Assembly: GCA_022361395.1 (NCBI GenBank)
Contig: JAKSAX010000424.1
Location: 1-37,731, forward strand
Reading direction: 5' to 3'
From: Desulfobacterales bacterium
Lineage (GTDB): Bacteria; Desulfobacterota; Desulfobacteria; Desulfobacterales; Desulfobacteraceae
Length of the DNA stretch: 37,731 bases
Shown here: piece after piece, positions 15,009-23,329 of the stretch
Layout of the letters: each line of letters opens with the position of its first letter
Position numbering within the stretch: the stretch's first letter is position 1
Position numbers and translations under genes: made by a program
The notes under the pieces: generated by a model
What the model saw: the letters and a program-made list of their open reading frames with translations, nothing else
Databases searched by the model: none
What the model was told of the DNA's origin: nothing

Positions 15009-15389
15009 ATGCCCAAAGTACTAATCATTGACGATGAAGCCTCCATCAGAATTATGCTGTCCACGCTGCTTGAAAAAAACGGTTACTCGATTGTTACAGC
15101 CGAAAACGGGGCCCAGGGATTTAACCTGTTTAAAACCCATCTTCCTGATCTGACCATTACCGACCTTATCATGCCTGAAAAAGAGGGCCTGGAATTAATC
15201 AGAGAGATCAAGACCCTGGATCCGGAGGCAAAAATAATAGCAATGTCCGGCGGCGGGACAGCCCAGCCTGACACCTATCTGAAACTGGCGGCAAGGTTCG
15301 GGGCCCAAAGAACGTTTTCCAAGCCCATTAACACGGAACGACTACTATCCTTTGTCCAAGAGGCGCTGGCCCAGGGCAATCGCATATAA
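15009..15389 (+). CDS. Single-domain response regulator, C-terminus supplied by a MITE
   Basis: A 126-residue receiver with D8/D9, phospho-acceptor D52 in LTITDLIMP, S80 in IAMSGGG and the lysine in FSKPINTERL. The last five residues (QGNRI) and the stop codon lie inside the inserted element that begins at 15372. Removing the element and one flanking repeat restores GAG GCG CTG GCC TAA, so the ancestral protein probably ended EALA. The core fold is unaffected. The gene was probably a close neighbour of the DUF342 gene before the insertion. GGAG lies seven bases upstream of the ATG. Confidence 0.9.
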   Translation: MPKVLIIDDEASIRIMLSTLLEKNGYSIVTAENGAQGFNLFKTHLPDLTITDLIMPEKEGLELIREIKTLDPEAKIIAMSGGGTAQPDTYLKLAARFGAQRTFSKPINTERLLSFVQEALAQGNRI

Positions 15390-15481
15390 ACTTGGCACGG
15401 CTTTTAATTTTTAAAGGTTTTAAACATTTATGCGTTATCCGGATTTTCCCTGCGATTGCCTGTACAAATGCATTGACCCTG
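15372..15481 (+). repeat. MITE-like dispersed element, copy 2 (internally deleted)
   Basis: A 110-bp element starting CAGGGCAATCGCATATAAAC and ending CATTGACCCTG. Relative to the other copies it lacks about 35-40 bp after GCCTGTACA. The subterminal parts GGCAATCGCA and TGCGATTGCC are inverted, so the RNA would fold. GCGCTGGCC occurs directly before it (15363-15371) and again at 15481-15489, an 8-9 bp direct repeat consistent with target-site duplication. It lies between the receiver and the DUF342 gene. Confidence 0.88.
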
Positions 15482-15536
15482 CGCTGGCCTAAGGCAATTG
15501 ACATAAACCCTAAAATTGTTTACTTTTCCTGGTGAT

Positions 15537-18044
15537 ATGACTTCTGATATCCATTCTCCCGATACGGCATCCGATCAACCGCCTGCATCCAATACCCGGC
15601 CCGCTCCGGGGGCGAAGATCTTTGGCAACGGCAATAAAGCCGTGATCACCCTGGCGCTCAAATGCCGTTTGATATCCCTTCACCAGGAAAACTTCCTTCT
15701 GGACACCCTTACCCGGAAGCAACAGGAGTTTCCGGAGTATACGGTTAATGACCTCTTTGAAGAGACCAACATCCTCTCCGAAGAGGACATCGCTTTTCTC
15801 TTTGCCGTCCGGGATCACCTGGAAATGAAAATGCTGGACAAAAAATTCGGAGAACTCGGGGTGGCCAACCATCTTGTCCAGCCGGAAAGCGTAAAAAGAG
15901 CCTTGGATATCCAGAGTGAAATTTTCAAAGAGACCAGCAAAAGTAAGCTTATCGGTGATATTCTTCTTGAAAACAAGGAGATCACCAGGGCGGATAAGGC
16001 AGCCATTCTCCTGACCCAGGACCGGATCAAGGACGAACTCCTCACCGAGGCCATGAACGACATCGCAGCCTCGGAGATTGAAAAACTCTCTTTAAACATG
16101 CGGTTTGGCGCCATTGCCGTTAAAAAGGATTTCATCACCATTGACCAGCTCAACCAGGCCCTGCAGGTCCAGGATTCAGAGGTCAAAACAGGCAGGGACA
16201 GGCGGTATCTTGGAATTATCCTAAAAGAGATGTTTGATCTTTCGGATAAAAAGCTTGACCGGATTCTCAAAATCCAGAAAGAGCTGGAGAAAAAAAGACT
16301 ATCCCTGGAGCTGGCCCTTGAAAAGTACAACTCTGAAACCAGTATCAACAGGCGGCTGGCTAAATTTTTTGAATACCGGTTTTCCAGAAACAAGCTTGAG
16401 GCATTTCTCAACCGGTCAAAACTGGGTTTTGAAGATATCCGGGTTGACGATCTCAAACGGTGGCTCACTTCAGTCGGCATCATCTTCGGTCTCTGTCCGG
16501 ATGAAGAGATTTCAGCCTTTTTAAAACAGAAGACAACCGGCAAGGAGATCAGGATCGCCAAAGGGATTGCTCCGGAAAAGGGCAGGGACGGCAGTATGGA
16601 GTTCTATTTTGATACTGAATTTCACATGTCCGGTGATACCCAGGATCCGGATGTTATCCCGATGGTTAAAAAGGGAGATGCCCTGGCCCAGAGAATACCG
16701 GCGGAACCAGGGAAACCGGGAAAGGATGTCAGCGGATTTACCGTGACGGCCCCTCCCCCCCTGACCATGGATCTGAATTGCGGAGAAGGGGTCATCCGGG
16801 CCCGGGATCTTTATCTTGCGGACCAGGACGGGGTTGCTGTTCTCTACCGGAAACGCACCCTGTTTGTAAAACCCCGTGAAATAACCGTTCCCATCCGTCA
16901 TTATACCGGATCGATTGATGCTGATCTGGGCGAGGAATACAAAGGCGCCCACCTCAAAGTAGAGGGCTCTGTTCTGAAAAATGCAAGGGTCCGCTGTCAT
17001 AACCTGGAAGTTTCCGGCAATATTCTGGGCCAGGTATCTGTGTCCGGCGATATCCGCGTCAGAGGAAACATCGGCCCGGAAAACGGGGAAGACGGATCCG
17101 GTGTCGAACCGGCACAGATCAAAGCAGAGGGAGATATCCTGGCCGGCAAGATAATTTCCAATGCCATCGTGATAACCGGAAAATGTCTGAAAGCCCCGAA
17201 TGCAGACCTGAAATCCACGGCCGTCCAGGCCTATGAAGATATTACGGTAAAAAATATTTTCAACACAGGCCCCAGGCCCTGTGTCCTGCAGACCGGAAAG
17301 GCCCCGAACCTGAAGGCTGAGGGTATTGATGCCCTGATCCGGGCGCGGCAGGCAGAGCTGGACCAGCTCCTTCATGCAGACGAATCCCGGGAGTTGGAAG
17401 CGTGGCTCACCAGAAAACTTGAGGTCAAGGAAACCTATCTCAACCAGCAGTCCTATTTAAAATACATCCTGGCCCTTGTCCGGTTCAGGCCTTTATCCGG
17501 TTTACCTGCCCTGTCAGACAAAATTCTGGCCGCAAAAAAGAATAAAGACAAGTGGCCGGACCTGCCTGAACTGCCCGTTGACACCAGTGCCTCTTTTGCA
17601 TCCTTTGAAAGGGAATTCCTTGAAGAAACCCGGGATATGGATGTGGCGGAACTTGAATCCCATTCCAGGGAACAGGCTGATATCAAATACGGGATGTACC
17701 GGGCAGCAGTCAATGCCACCCGCCGGTATAACAGGGAGTACGAAACAAGGAAAAAAATCATTCAGGACAAAATAGCAGGTCAGGAATCCGAAATTGCCAG
17801 GCTGGAGGAGACGATCAAAAAGCTGTCCATACGAAAAGATACCTTTCTGCTCAGCCAGGCCCATAAATCCCCGCCGGTTCCTCCGGCAGTCAGGGTAAAA
17901 AGCCAGGTGGCCAAAGGCACTGTCATCAAAGGAAGACATTCACTCCTGGCAGTGGACCAGGACATGTTCGGGGTCAAATTTACCGAAAGCGCAAAAACAG
18001 GCACAGATCCGTGTGAAATCATTATTGAAGGATTTTATGATTAA
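15537..18044 (+). CDS. DUF342 / FapA-family protein
   Basis: A protein of about 835 residues. The first 300 residues are helical and charged. The DUF342 part begins near 335 and includes KKGDALAQRIPAEPGKPGKD and GFTVTAPPP, then a beta-helix-like run (EGSVLKNARVRCHNLEVSGN, VSVSGDIRVRGNIG, IKAEGDILAGKI). A coiled coil near 690-780 and a small C-terminal segment follow. FapA-type proteins act in the cytoplasm; the best known affects polar flagella and polymers, but no flagellar gene is present here. The frame extends to a TTG at 15516; the ATG at 15537, behind GGTGAT, is more likely. The receiver gene upstream may control it. Confidence 0.85.
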   Translation: MTSDIHSPDTASDQPPASNTRPAPGAKIFGNGNKAVITLALKCRLISLHQENFLLDTLTRKQQEFPEYTVNDLFEETNILSEEDIAFLFAVRDHLEMKMLDKKFGELGVANHLVQPESVKRALDIQSEIFKETSKSKLIGDILLENKEITRADKAAILLTQDRIKDELLTEAMNDIAASEIEKLSLNMRFGAIAVKKDFITIDQLNQALQVQDSEVKTGRDRRYLGIILKEMFDLSDKKLDRILKIQKELEKKRLSLELALEKYNSETSINRRLAKFFEYRFSRNKLEAFLNRSKLGFEDIRVDDLKRWLTSVGIIFGLCPDEEISAFLKQKTTGKEIRIAKGIAPEKGRDGSMEFYFDTEFHMSGDTQDPDVIPMVKKGDALAQRIPAEPGKPGKDVSGFTVTAPPPLTMDLNCGEGVIRARDLYLADQDGVAVLYRKRTLFVKPREITVPIRHYTGSIDADLGEEYKGAHLKVEGSVLKNARVRCHNLEVSGNILGQVSVSGDIRVRGNIGPENGEDGSGVEPAQIKAEGDILAGKIISNAIVITGKCLKAPNADLKSTAVQAYEDITVKNIFNTGPRPCVLQTGKAPNLKAEGIDALIRARQAELDQLLHADESRELEAWLTRKLEVKETYLNQQSYLKYILALVRFRPLSGLPALSDKILAAKKNKDKWPDLPELPVDTSASFASFEREFLEETRDMDVAELESHSREQADIKYGMYRAAVNATRRYNREYETRKKIIQDKIAGQESEIARLEETIKKLSIRKDTFLLSQAHKSPPVPPAVRVKSQVAKGTVIKGRHSLLAVDQDMFGVKFTESAKTGTDPCEIIIEGFYD

Positions 18045-18085
18045 AGCGCTCCTTTAATCCTTTACGCAAAACAGGGTGCCGCCAC

Positions 18086-18862
18086 TCACGGCCCTCTCCC
18101 ATAAAGGCCTATGGTCCGGTCAAAGAGGTCCTGGTATCCCCCTTCCTCTTTTATCCGTTTTAACATTCGGGCAATGAGCGGAACCTTATCTTTGTGTTTT
18201 TCGTTGAGATACAGGTACATTGATTTTACGGCCAGGGGCGGATCACACTCATGGATGCCTTTAAACTTCCCGGTCTGTAAAATGTACTGCCCGGCATACC
18301 GCTCATAAAGGGCGATATCAATGCGGTTTAAATCCATTAAGGCAAACAATTGCCCGGGGTGGGCAACGGTGACGACCTCCGGGAAATTTACCAGGTTTTT
18401 TTCATAAATTTTCCATCCGATAATCATACCGATCCGCCTGGAACGGATCTCAGCAAAGGAGACCCCGGTGATTTTTTCCGGCTGCGAAAACGCTACAAAA
18501 GAATAGTCAAGCAGTTTTTCCGGCACCTGGACAATGTTGCCATACCTCTCTGACAACCCGCCTATCCGGGGCAGTTCCCCGTCACTCTCCCCGGTATTTA
18601 CATTGATCATTGCACGCTCCGCCGGCAGGCGGACAATTTCAAAGGGGATATCCAGACGTGTAAATACCTCTTTTATGAGAAGATCAAAAAAACCGGTTTG
18701 AGATTTCGTAGAAAAAGGGGGCTTAATGGATGTATTTATTTTTAAGCGGGTTTCAGGGTGAACCGGCCGGACAAAACCGATACAAAGAACAATAACAAAA
18801 ATATAAAATCGAGTTTTAACCGTCCGGCCAAAATACATGAGCGTTCCTGTTATCTTTATCAT
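18086..18862 (-). CDS. Second orphan family-3 solute-binding protein
   Basis: A 258-residue exported protein. The signal segment is FYIFVIVLCIGFVRPVHPE, preceded by a longer basic N-terminus. The mature part has INTSIKPPFSTKSQTGFFDLL, EVFTRLDIPFEIVRLPAERAM, GESDGELPRI and IALYERYAGQYIL, matching family-3 binding proteins. No transporter gene is adjacent; the hybrid kinase at 19344 is divergent from it. Convergent with the DUF342 gene with a 41-bp gap. The first 18 residues may be extra: an internal ATG at residue 9 is possible. Confidence 0.82.
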   Translation of the reverse strand: MIKITGTLMYFGRTVKTRFYIFVIVLCIGFVRPVHPETRLKINTSIKPPFSTKSQTGFFDLLIKEVFTRLDIPFEIVRLPAERAMINVNTGESDGELPRIGGLSERYGNIVQVPEKLLDYSFVAFSQPEKITGVSFAEIRSRRIGMIIGWKIYEKNLVNFPEVVTVAHPGQLFALMDLNRIDIALYERYAGQYILQTGKFKGIHECDPPLAVKSMYLYLNEKHKDKVPLIARMLKRIKEEGGYQDLFDRTIGLYGRGP

Positions 18863-19009
18863 TTTCCTAAATAATTAATCACGGTTTGAACCGGTATCCC
18901 AGTTATCGCATGGGAAATTCATGCCTCCAACCATCCATTTACCGTGGAAAATGAGAACTAATTGCATATCAGTATTTGAAATAGGTGTAAATATTAAAGA
19001 TCATTCAGC
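18863..19009. other. Divergent intergenic region, left part
   Basis: Part of the 481-bp gap between the solute-binding protein and the hybrid kinase. AT-rich, without a gene. It ends with TCATTCAGC (19001-19009), the left copy of the direct repeat that flanks the MITE-like element. No firm promoter was assigned. Confidence 0.5.
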
Positions 19010-19163
19010 CAGGGCAATCGCATTAAAATTGGCACGGTTTTTAATTTTTAAAGGTTTTGTGCACCTATGCCTTATCCGGATTTTGTCTGCGATTGCCTGT
19101 ACAGAAGTGACTTATTAGAATCATTGGGTCTGAAAGTTATATGCGTTAACCCTGTCATTCAGC
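19001..19163. repeat. 9-bp target-site duplication around element copy 3
   Basis: TCATTCAGC occurs at 19001-19009 and again at 19155-19163, immediately outside the CAGGG and CCCTG ends of the element. Perfect 9-bp direct repeats flush with both ends are the mark of transposition. Confidence 0.85.
19010..19154 (+). mobile_element. MITE-like element, copy 3, probably mobilised by an ISAs1-type transposase
   Basis: A 145-bp element with ends CAGGG and CCCTG. The termini form imperfect inverted repeats of about 21 bp: CAGGGCAATCGCATTAAAATT on the left against, on the reverse strand of the right end, CAGGGTTAACGCATATAACTT, given here in pieces of one shared pattern. It has no coding capacity and perfect 9-bp flanking direct repeats. 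From memory, ISAs1-family ends begin CAGGG and make 8-10 bp duplications; no such transposase is in the window. It sits between divergent genes and may alter their expression. Confidence 0.88.
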
Positions 19164-19343
19164 AACAGAGAATTTAATGGTTCCATTTGGATTATTTTGT
19201 TGTCAGAACACGTCAAATTGGTTACATAGACAGTTCTGCTTAAACTCTCTTTCTTATAGTTAAGATTGCAGACTATTGCATGAGATGAAAAATAACGGAC
19301 CCTTTAAATCCATGAAAACCTGCGTCTTAAAAGGCACAAAACC
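19155..19343. other. Upstream region of the hybrid kinase
   Basis: After the second TCATTCAGC the sequence is AT-rich and has no gene. A tiny 11-codon frame (19312-19347) overlaps the kinase start and is probably meaningless. No convincing promoter motif was found. Confidence 0.4.
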
Positions 19344-21893
19344 ATGAAGACAGAACATCTGGAAAACGGGAGTATCCGAAAAACCCTTAACCTTCAAATC
19401 GGATTGGTGGTGCTCAGTATCGGCATCACTGTGGGTATCCTGTTTCTTGTTTTCTCCTTTCGCCTGGAAAAGAATGACTTTCAGAACAGTATCACACTTC
19501 AGACAAAGCACCTTTCAGATACATTCACCCAGCAGCTATGGCTGTTTGATCTCAAGACAACCCAGCAGTTATGTGATCTTGCGGTGGATTCTCCGGGTAT
19601 CATCGGCCTGCGTTTATCCGACCAGAATAAAACCCCCCTTGTTGAAAGCGGCAGTTTCCTGAAAGACTCAGCCACCCGGATAGAAGAGGCGCTGCATTAT
19701 AAAGACGGTACCCTGGTCGGCTATATAGAAATCGCATTTATCAACACGGCCTGGAAAAAACACGGGTTAGTCATCATCCTTGTGGGCTGCTGCATGATGC
19801 TGTTCATCATTGCAGCCAGCTTTATGCTGATTTCATCTCTCCTGAAGCGCCACCTGGTGGTTCCCCTGGATAATCTTCAGAAAGACATGCTCTCCCTCAC
19901 CTCAGGTGAGTTTAAACGGTCAGAGCTGACCGGCCAGAAAACGGAAATCCAGAATATTATTGATAAATTCAACCTGATGGCCTCTGCCCTGGCAAGCCGG
20001 GAAAAATTAAAACAAAAAGCGGAAACAGCACTGGAAAAAAGCCAGCAGGAACTTTTAAGCATATTCCGCATCGCCCCCACCGGCATAGGCGTGGTAAAAG
20101 ACAGGGTATTTTACACCGTTAATGAAAAACTATGCGGCATGACAGGGTATTCACAAGAGGAACTTCTTGGGAAAAATGCCCGGATGCTGTACCCGACTGA
20201 TGAAGACTTTGACCATGTGGGAACGGAAAAATACAGGCAGATCCGGGAAAAGGGGACAGGCACGGTGGAAACGCGGTTCAAACGAAAAGACGGAAAAATA
20301 CTCCACATACTGATGAGTTCCACCCCCCTCAACCCCAATGACCTGGCCAGCGGGGTCACGTTCACGGCCCTGGACATTACAAAGCGGAAGAACGCGGAAA
20401 ATGCCGTGCGTGAAAGTGAAGAAAAGTACCGGTCCATTATGGATTCAATGGATGATGCCGCGTATATATGCTCGCCTGAGTACCGGATTGAATATATGAA
20501 CCCGTCAATGGAAAAAATGATCGGTCATGACGGGGTCGGCCAATGCTGTTATGAGACGATTTTCGGGACAGATGAAATATGCCCGGATTGTGTCTTTGAC
20601 CAGGTGAAGCAGGGAAGGATCCTGAAAAAGGAATTATTCAACAAAAAGAACAACCGGACCTATCATACCTCCAATTCCCCCATTACCCACCCGGACGCCT
20701 CGGTCTCAATGTTGACCGTGTTCAGGGATATCACTGATATCAAACAGATGGAGGGCATTGTTCAGCAGGCCCAGAAGATGGAAGCCATCGGGACCCTTGC
20801 CGGCGGGATTGCCCATGATTTCAACAACATCCTCTTTCCCATTATAGGTTTTTCGGAAATGCTTCTGGATGACATTCCCGACGATGACCAGTCCAGGGCA
20901 AGTATCAAGAATATTCACAAGGGGGCACTCAGGGCCAAGGAGCTTGTCCAGCAGATTCTGACGTTTTCACGTCAGGAGGACAATGAGGTGCGGCTGATGA
21001 AGATCCAGCCGATTCTCAAAGAGGCGCTGAAAATGATAAGGTCAACCGTTCCCTCCACAATAGATATCCGCCAGGATATTGATCCGGGATGCGATCCGGT
21101 AAAAGCGGATCCCACGCAGATTCACCAGATCATCATGAACCTGACAACCAATGCCTATCATTCCATGGAGGCAGACGGCGGTTCCATGGACGTGACCCTG
21201 AAACAGGTTGAACTTAAAAAGCAGGACCTGGTCAATCCGGAAATGGAAGCAGGATCCTATGCCTGCCTGACGGTCAGGGATACCGGGGTGGGAATGAGTA
21301 AGGCCCTGACTGAAAAGATATTTGACCCGTTTTTCACGACTAAGAAAAAAGGAAAAGGCACCGGAATGGGGTTATCCGTTGTCCACGGTATCGTCACCGG
21401 AATGGGAGGCGAGATTCAGATACGCACCAAACCGGGAAAAGGCAGTGAGTTCATCCTTTATTTTCCCATTGATAAAAATGCAATGAACACCAGTGAAATA
21501 AAGCCGGTAGAACCCATTCAGGGCGGTACTGAAAGAATTCTCCTTGTTGACGATGAAAAAAATATTGTTGAAATGGAAAAACTGGCCCTGGAACGCCTGG
21601 GGTATCATGTCACCTCCCACACAAACAGCATTCAGGCCCTTGAAACATACCGTGCACACCCTGAGAATTTTGACCTGGTGATAACGGATTTTGCCATGCC
21701 GAAACTGCCCGGAGACAAACTATCCGTGGAATTGAAAAAGATAACCCCTGACATCCCCGTGTTGCTCTGTACCGGTTTTAGCGAAAACATATCCCAGGAG
21801 AAAGCGGAAAAACTGGGCATTAAAGGCTTCCTTCTGAAACCGGTTGTGGTAAAAACGCTTTCAAAAAAGATACGCGAAGTCCTGGACGGTTAA
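19344..21893 (+). CDS. Membrane hybrid sensor histidine kinase (HAMP-PAS-PAS-HisKA-HATPase-REC)
   Basis: An 849-residue inner-membrane sensor. Membrane helix 1 is near residues 17-37, a periplasmic domain of about 100 residues follows, and helix 2 is near 140-165. A HAMP-like linker (HLVVPLDNLQKDMLSLTSGE) leads to PAS domains near 235-350 and 358-475. The phosphorylated histidine is H491 in GGIAHDFNN. The ATP-binding part shows NLTTNAYHSM, DTGVGMS and GKGTGMGLSVVHGIV. A receiver domain starts near 731 with D782 in VITDFAMP as acceptor. It could therefore pass phosphate to a separate phosphotransfer protein. The partner is not evident. AAAAGG lies about nine bases before the ATG. Confidence 0.93.
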   Translation: MKTEHLENGSIRKTLNLQIGLVVLSIGITVGILFLVFSFRLEKNDFQNSITLQTKHLSDTFTQQLWLFDLKTTQQLCDLAVDSPGIIGLRLSDQNKTPLVESGSFLKDSATRIEEALHYKDGTLVGYIEIAFINTAWKKHGLVIILVGCCMMLFIIAASFMLISSLLKRHLVVPLDNLQKDMLSLTSGEFKRSELTGQKTEIQNIIDKFNLMASALASREKLKQKAETALEKSQQELLSIFRIAPTGIGVVKDRVFYTVNEKLCGMTGYSQEELLGKNARMLYPTDEDFDHVGTEKYRQIREKGTGTVETRFKRKDGKILHILMSSTPLNPNDLASGVTFTALDITKRKNAENAVRESEEKYRSIMDSMDDAAYICSPEYRIEYMNPSMEKMIGHDGVGQCCYETIFGTDEICPDCVFDQVKQGRILKKELFNKKNNRTYHTSNSPITHPDASVSMLTVFRDITDIKQMEGIVQQAQKMEAIGTLAGGIAHDFNNILFPIIGFSEMLLDDIPDDDQSRASIKNIHKGALRAKELVQQILTFSRQEDNEVRLMKIQPILKEALKMIRSTVPSTIDIRQDIDPGCDPVKADPTQIHQIIMNLTTNAYHSMEADGGSMDVTLKQVELKKQDLVNPEMEAGSYACLTVRDTGVGMSKALTEKIFDPFFTTKKKGKGTGMGLSVVHGIVTGMGGEIQIRTKPGKGSEFILYFPIDKNAMNTSEIKPVEPIQGGTERILLVDDEKNIVEMEKLALERLGYHVTSHTNSIQALETYRAHPENFDLVITDFAMPKLPGDKLSVELKKITPDIPVLLCTGFSENISQEKAEKLGIKGFLLKPVVVKTLSKKIREVLDG

Positions 21894-21964
21894 CCCCGGC
21901 CGGCAGCCGCTTCAGTGCCGCGGCCCCCATGGATGGTTGTCATGCCCTGTTCGGCACCTCCCTT

Positions 21965-22180
21965 TTATTGTTCCTCTGTCTCTTTTCTCAACCGTTTGAT
22001 TATCTTTGCATTGGCACTTCTTAATTCACGAATCGTGGGTTTTTTTATCTCATAAAGAACATCTTCCATTTGCCCCATCAGGCTCAGCATCCTGTCAAGT
22101 TTTTCCTCGGAAGGCTTCTCCTTTGAGAGGTTCCTCATAAAATTGTACAATTGATTCTTAAATTCACCAAGCCTGTCCAT
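21965..22180 (-). CDS. Small charged helical protein, function unknown
   Basis: A 71-residue protein, MDRLGEFKNQLYNFMRNLSK..., predicted to be helical with mixed charge and a basic end (IIKRLRKETEEQ). There is no signal peptide or known domain that I recognise. It is supported by a strong GAGGAGGG ribosome-binding site and a candidate promoter upstream. It converges with the hybrid kinase and follows the iron transporter in the same direction. Confidence 0.65.
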   Translation of the reverse strand: MDRLGEFKNQLYNFMRNLSKEKPSEEKLDRMLSLMGQMEDVLYEIKKPTIRELRSANAKIIKRLRKETEEQ

Positions 22181-22244
22181 GATCCCTCCTCTAACTTAAT
22201 CCGGATATTTCCATCTTTATTAACAACCCCCGGAAAAAATTCCA

Positions 22245-22274
22245 AAATTAGGACAGGAAGAGGCTTTTTGTCAA
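22245..22274 (-). promoter_or_regulatory. Candidate sigma-70 promoter for the small helical protein
   Basis: On the minus strand TTGACA (22269-22274) and TAATTT (22245-22250) are 18 bases apart, about 65 bp upstream of the small gene. The -35 is a perfect match. Confidence 0.45.
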
Positions 22275-22293
22275 GGAAAGTATTGGGCCGCTG

Positions 22294-23328
22294 CTACGGA
22301 TCAGGCTCGTCAAACAGGCTGACCTTTCGGTTGCAGATGGAGATGCCGTACTCCAGCCCGGTTTTCAGGGGAGTCGGGCATTGGTCCAGGCATGAAAAAA
22401 GAGCGCCCGAGGCCAGTTCAAATGTGTGGAGACGGCCCGGGCCCCTGAAATGGGACTTTACCAGTCTGGCTTTTACCGGTGAATTCGGGTCAATCATCAC
22501 ATCTTCAGGACGGAGAAACAGGGTGACTGCCGAAGTATTGGAATTTATATTGCCAGGCCGGTCAAAACTGCCGATTTCAGTATCAATCATGCCGCTACGG
22601 GATACACGCCCGCTGATAAAGGCACCTTCACCCACAAAGGCGGCAACTTCACGGGATGCCGGGTGGTAGTACAGCCGGTCGGCCCTGTCCCATTGGAGGA
22701 GATTTCCGTCAGACATCACACCGATCTGGTCGGCCATGGCAAAGGCCTCGTGCTGGTTGTGAGTCACCAGAAGGCCTGTGATGCCGTATTCTTTCAGGAT
22801 AGATCCCACCTCTTCGGACAGGCTTTCCCTAAGAGAGATATCCAGATTCGAAAACGGCTCATCCATGAGCAGGAGACCGGGCTTCGGCGCAAGTGCCCTT
22901 GCCAGGGCCACCCGCTGCTGCTGGCCGCCGGATAGCTCATGGGGGTATTTTTTCTCGGATCCGCCCAGCCCCGTGACGGCGATCAGTTTTTCAAGTTCTT
23001 TTTTCCGCGGGCTTACCGGACCAAAGGTAATATTGTCAATCACGGTTAAATGGGGGAACAGGGCATAGTCCTGAAACACCATACCGGTTTTTCTCTGTTC
23101 CGGGGCAGTATCTGCTGCCGGAGAAAACACCTCTTTACCGCAGATATGAATGGTACCGGCATCCGGTGTTTCAAACCCGGCAATCATTCTCAGCAATGTG
23201 GTTTTCCCGCATCCGCTGGGGCCGATAAGTGCGCCCAGTTTTCCGTCATCAATGGTCAGGGATATGTCCCGGGCAACGACTTTATCCTTTTTATGCTGCT
23301 TATGAATGTGATGGATTGATAGGCACAT
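22294..23328 (-). CDS. fbpC: Iron(III)-type ABC transporter ATP-binding protein
   Basis: A 344-residue ABC ATPase with Walker A GPSGCGKTT, Q-loop FQDYALFPH, signature LSGGQQQRVALARAL, Walker B LLLMDEPFSNLD and H-loop VTHNQHEA. The C-terminal 110 residues form a TOBE-like regulatory domain, as in FbpC/PotA importers. It energises uptake through the permease encoded just upstream. The frame runs on to 23367, but the ATG at 23328 lies just after the permease stop (TGAGATG) with AAGGACGG upstream, so that start is used. Iron specificity is inferred from the binding protein. Confidence 0.9.
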   Translation of the reverse strand: MCLSIHHIHKQHKKDKVVARDISLTIDDGKLGALIGPSGCGKTTLLRMIAGFETPDAGTIHICGKEVFSPAADTAPEQRKTGMVFQDYALFPHLTVIDNITFGPVSPRKKELEKLIAVTGLGGSEKKYPHELSGGQQQRVALARALAPKPGLLLMDEPFSNLDISLRESLSEEVGSILKEYGITGLLVTHNQHEAFAMADQIGVMSDGNLLQWDRADRLYYHPASREVAAFVGEGAFISGRVSRSGMIDTEIGSFDRPGNINSNTSAVTLFLRPEDVMIDPNSPVKARLVKSHFRGPGRLHTFELASGALFSCLDQCPTPLKTGLEYGISICNRKVSLFDEPDP

Positions 23329-23329
23329 C

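Noticed and set aside
19025-19050. TTGGCACGG in all three element copies as a sigma-54 -24 box
   Set aside because: The -12 GC expected ten bases further on is missing in every copy.
18921-19118. 65-codon open frame over element copy 3
   Set aside because: It spans the insertion border, ends in the element, and has no good ribosome-binding site.
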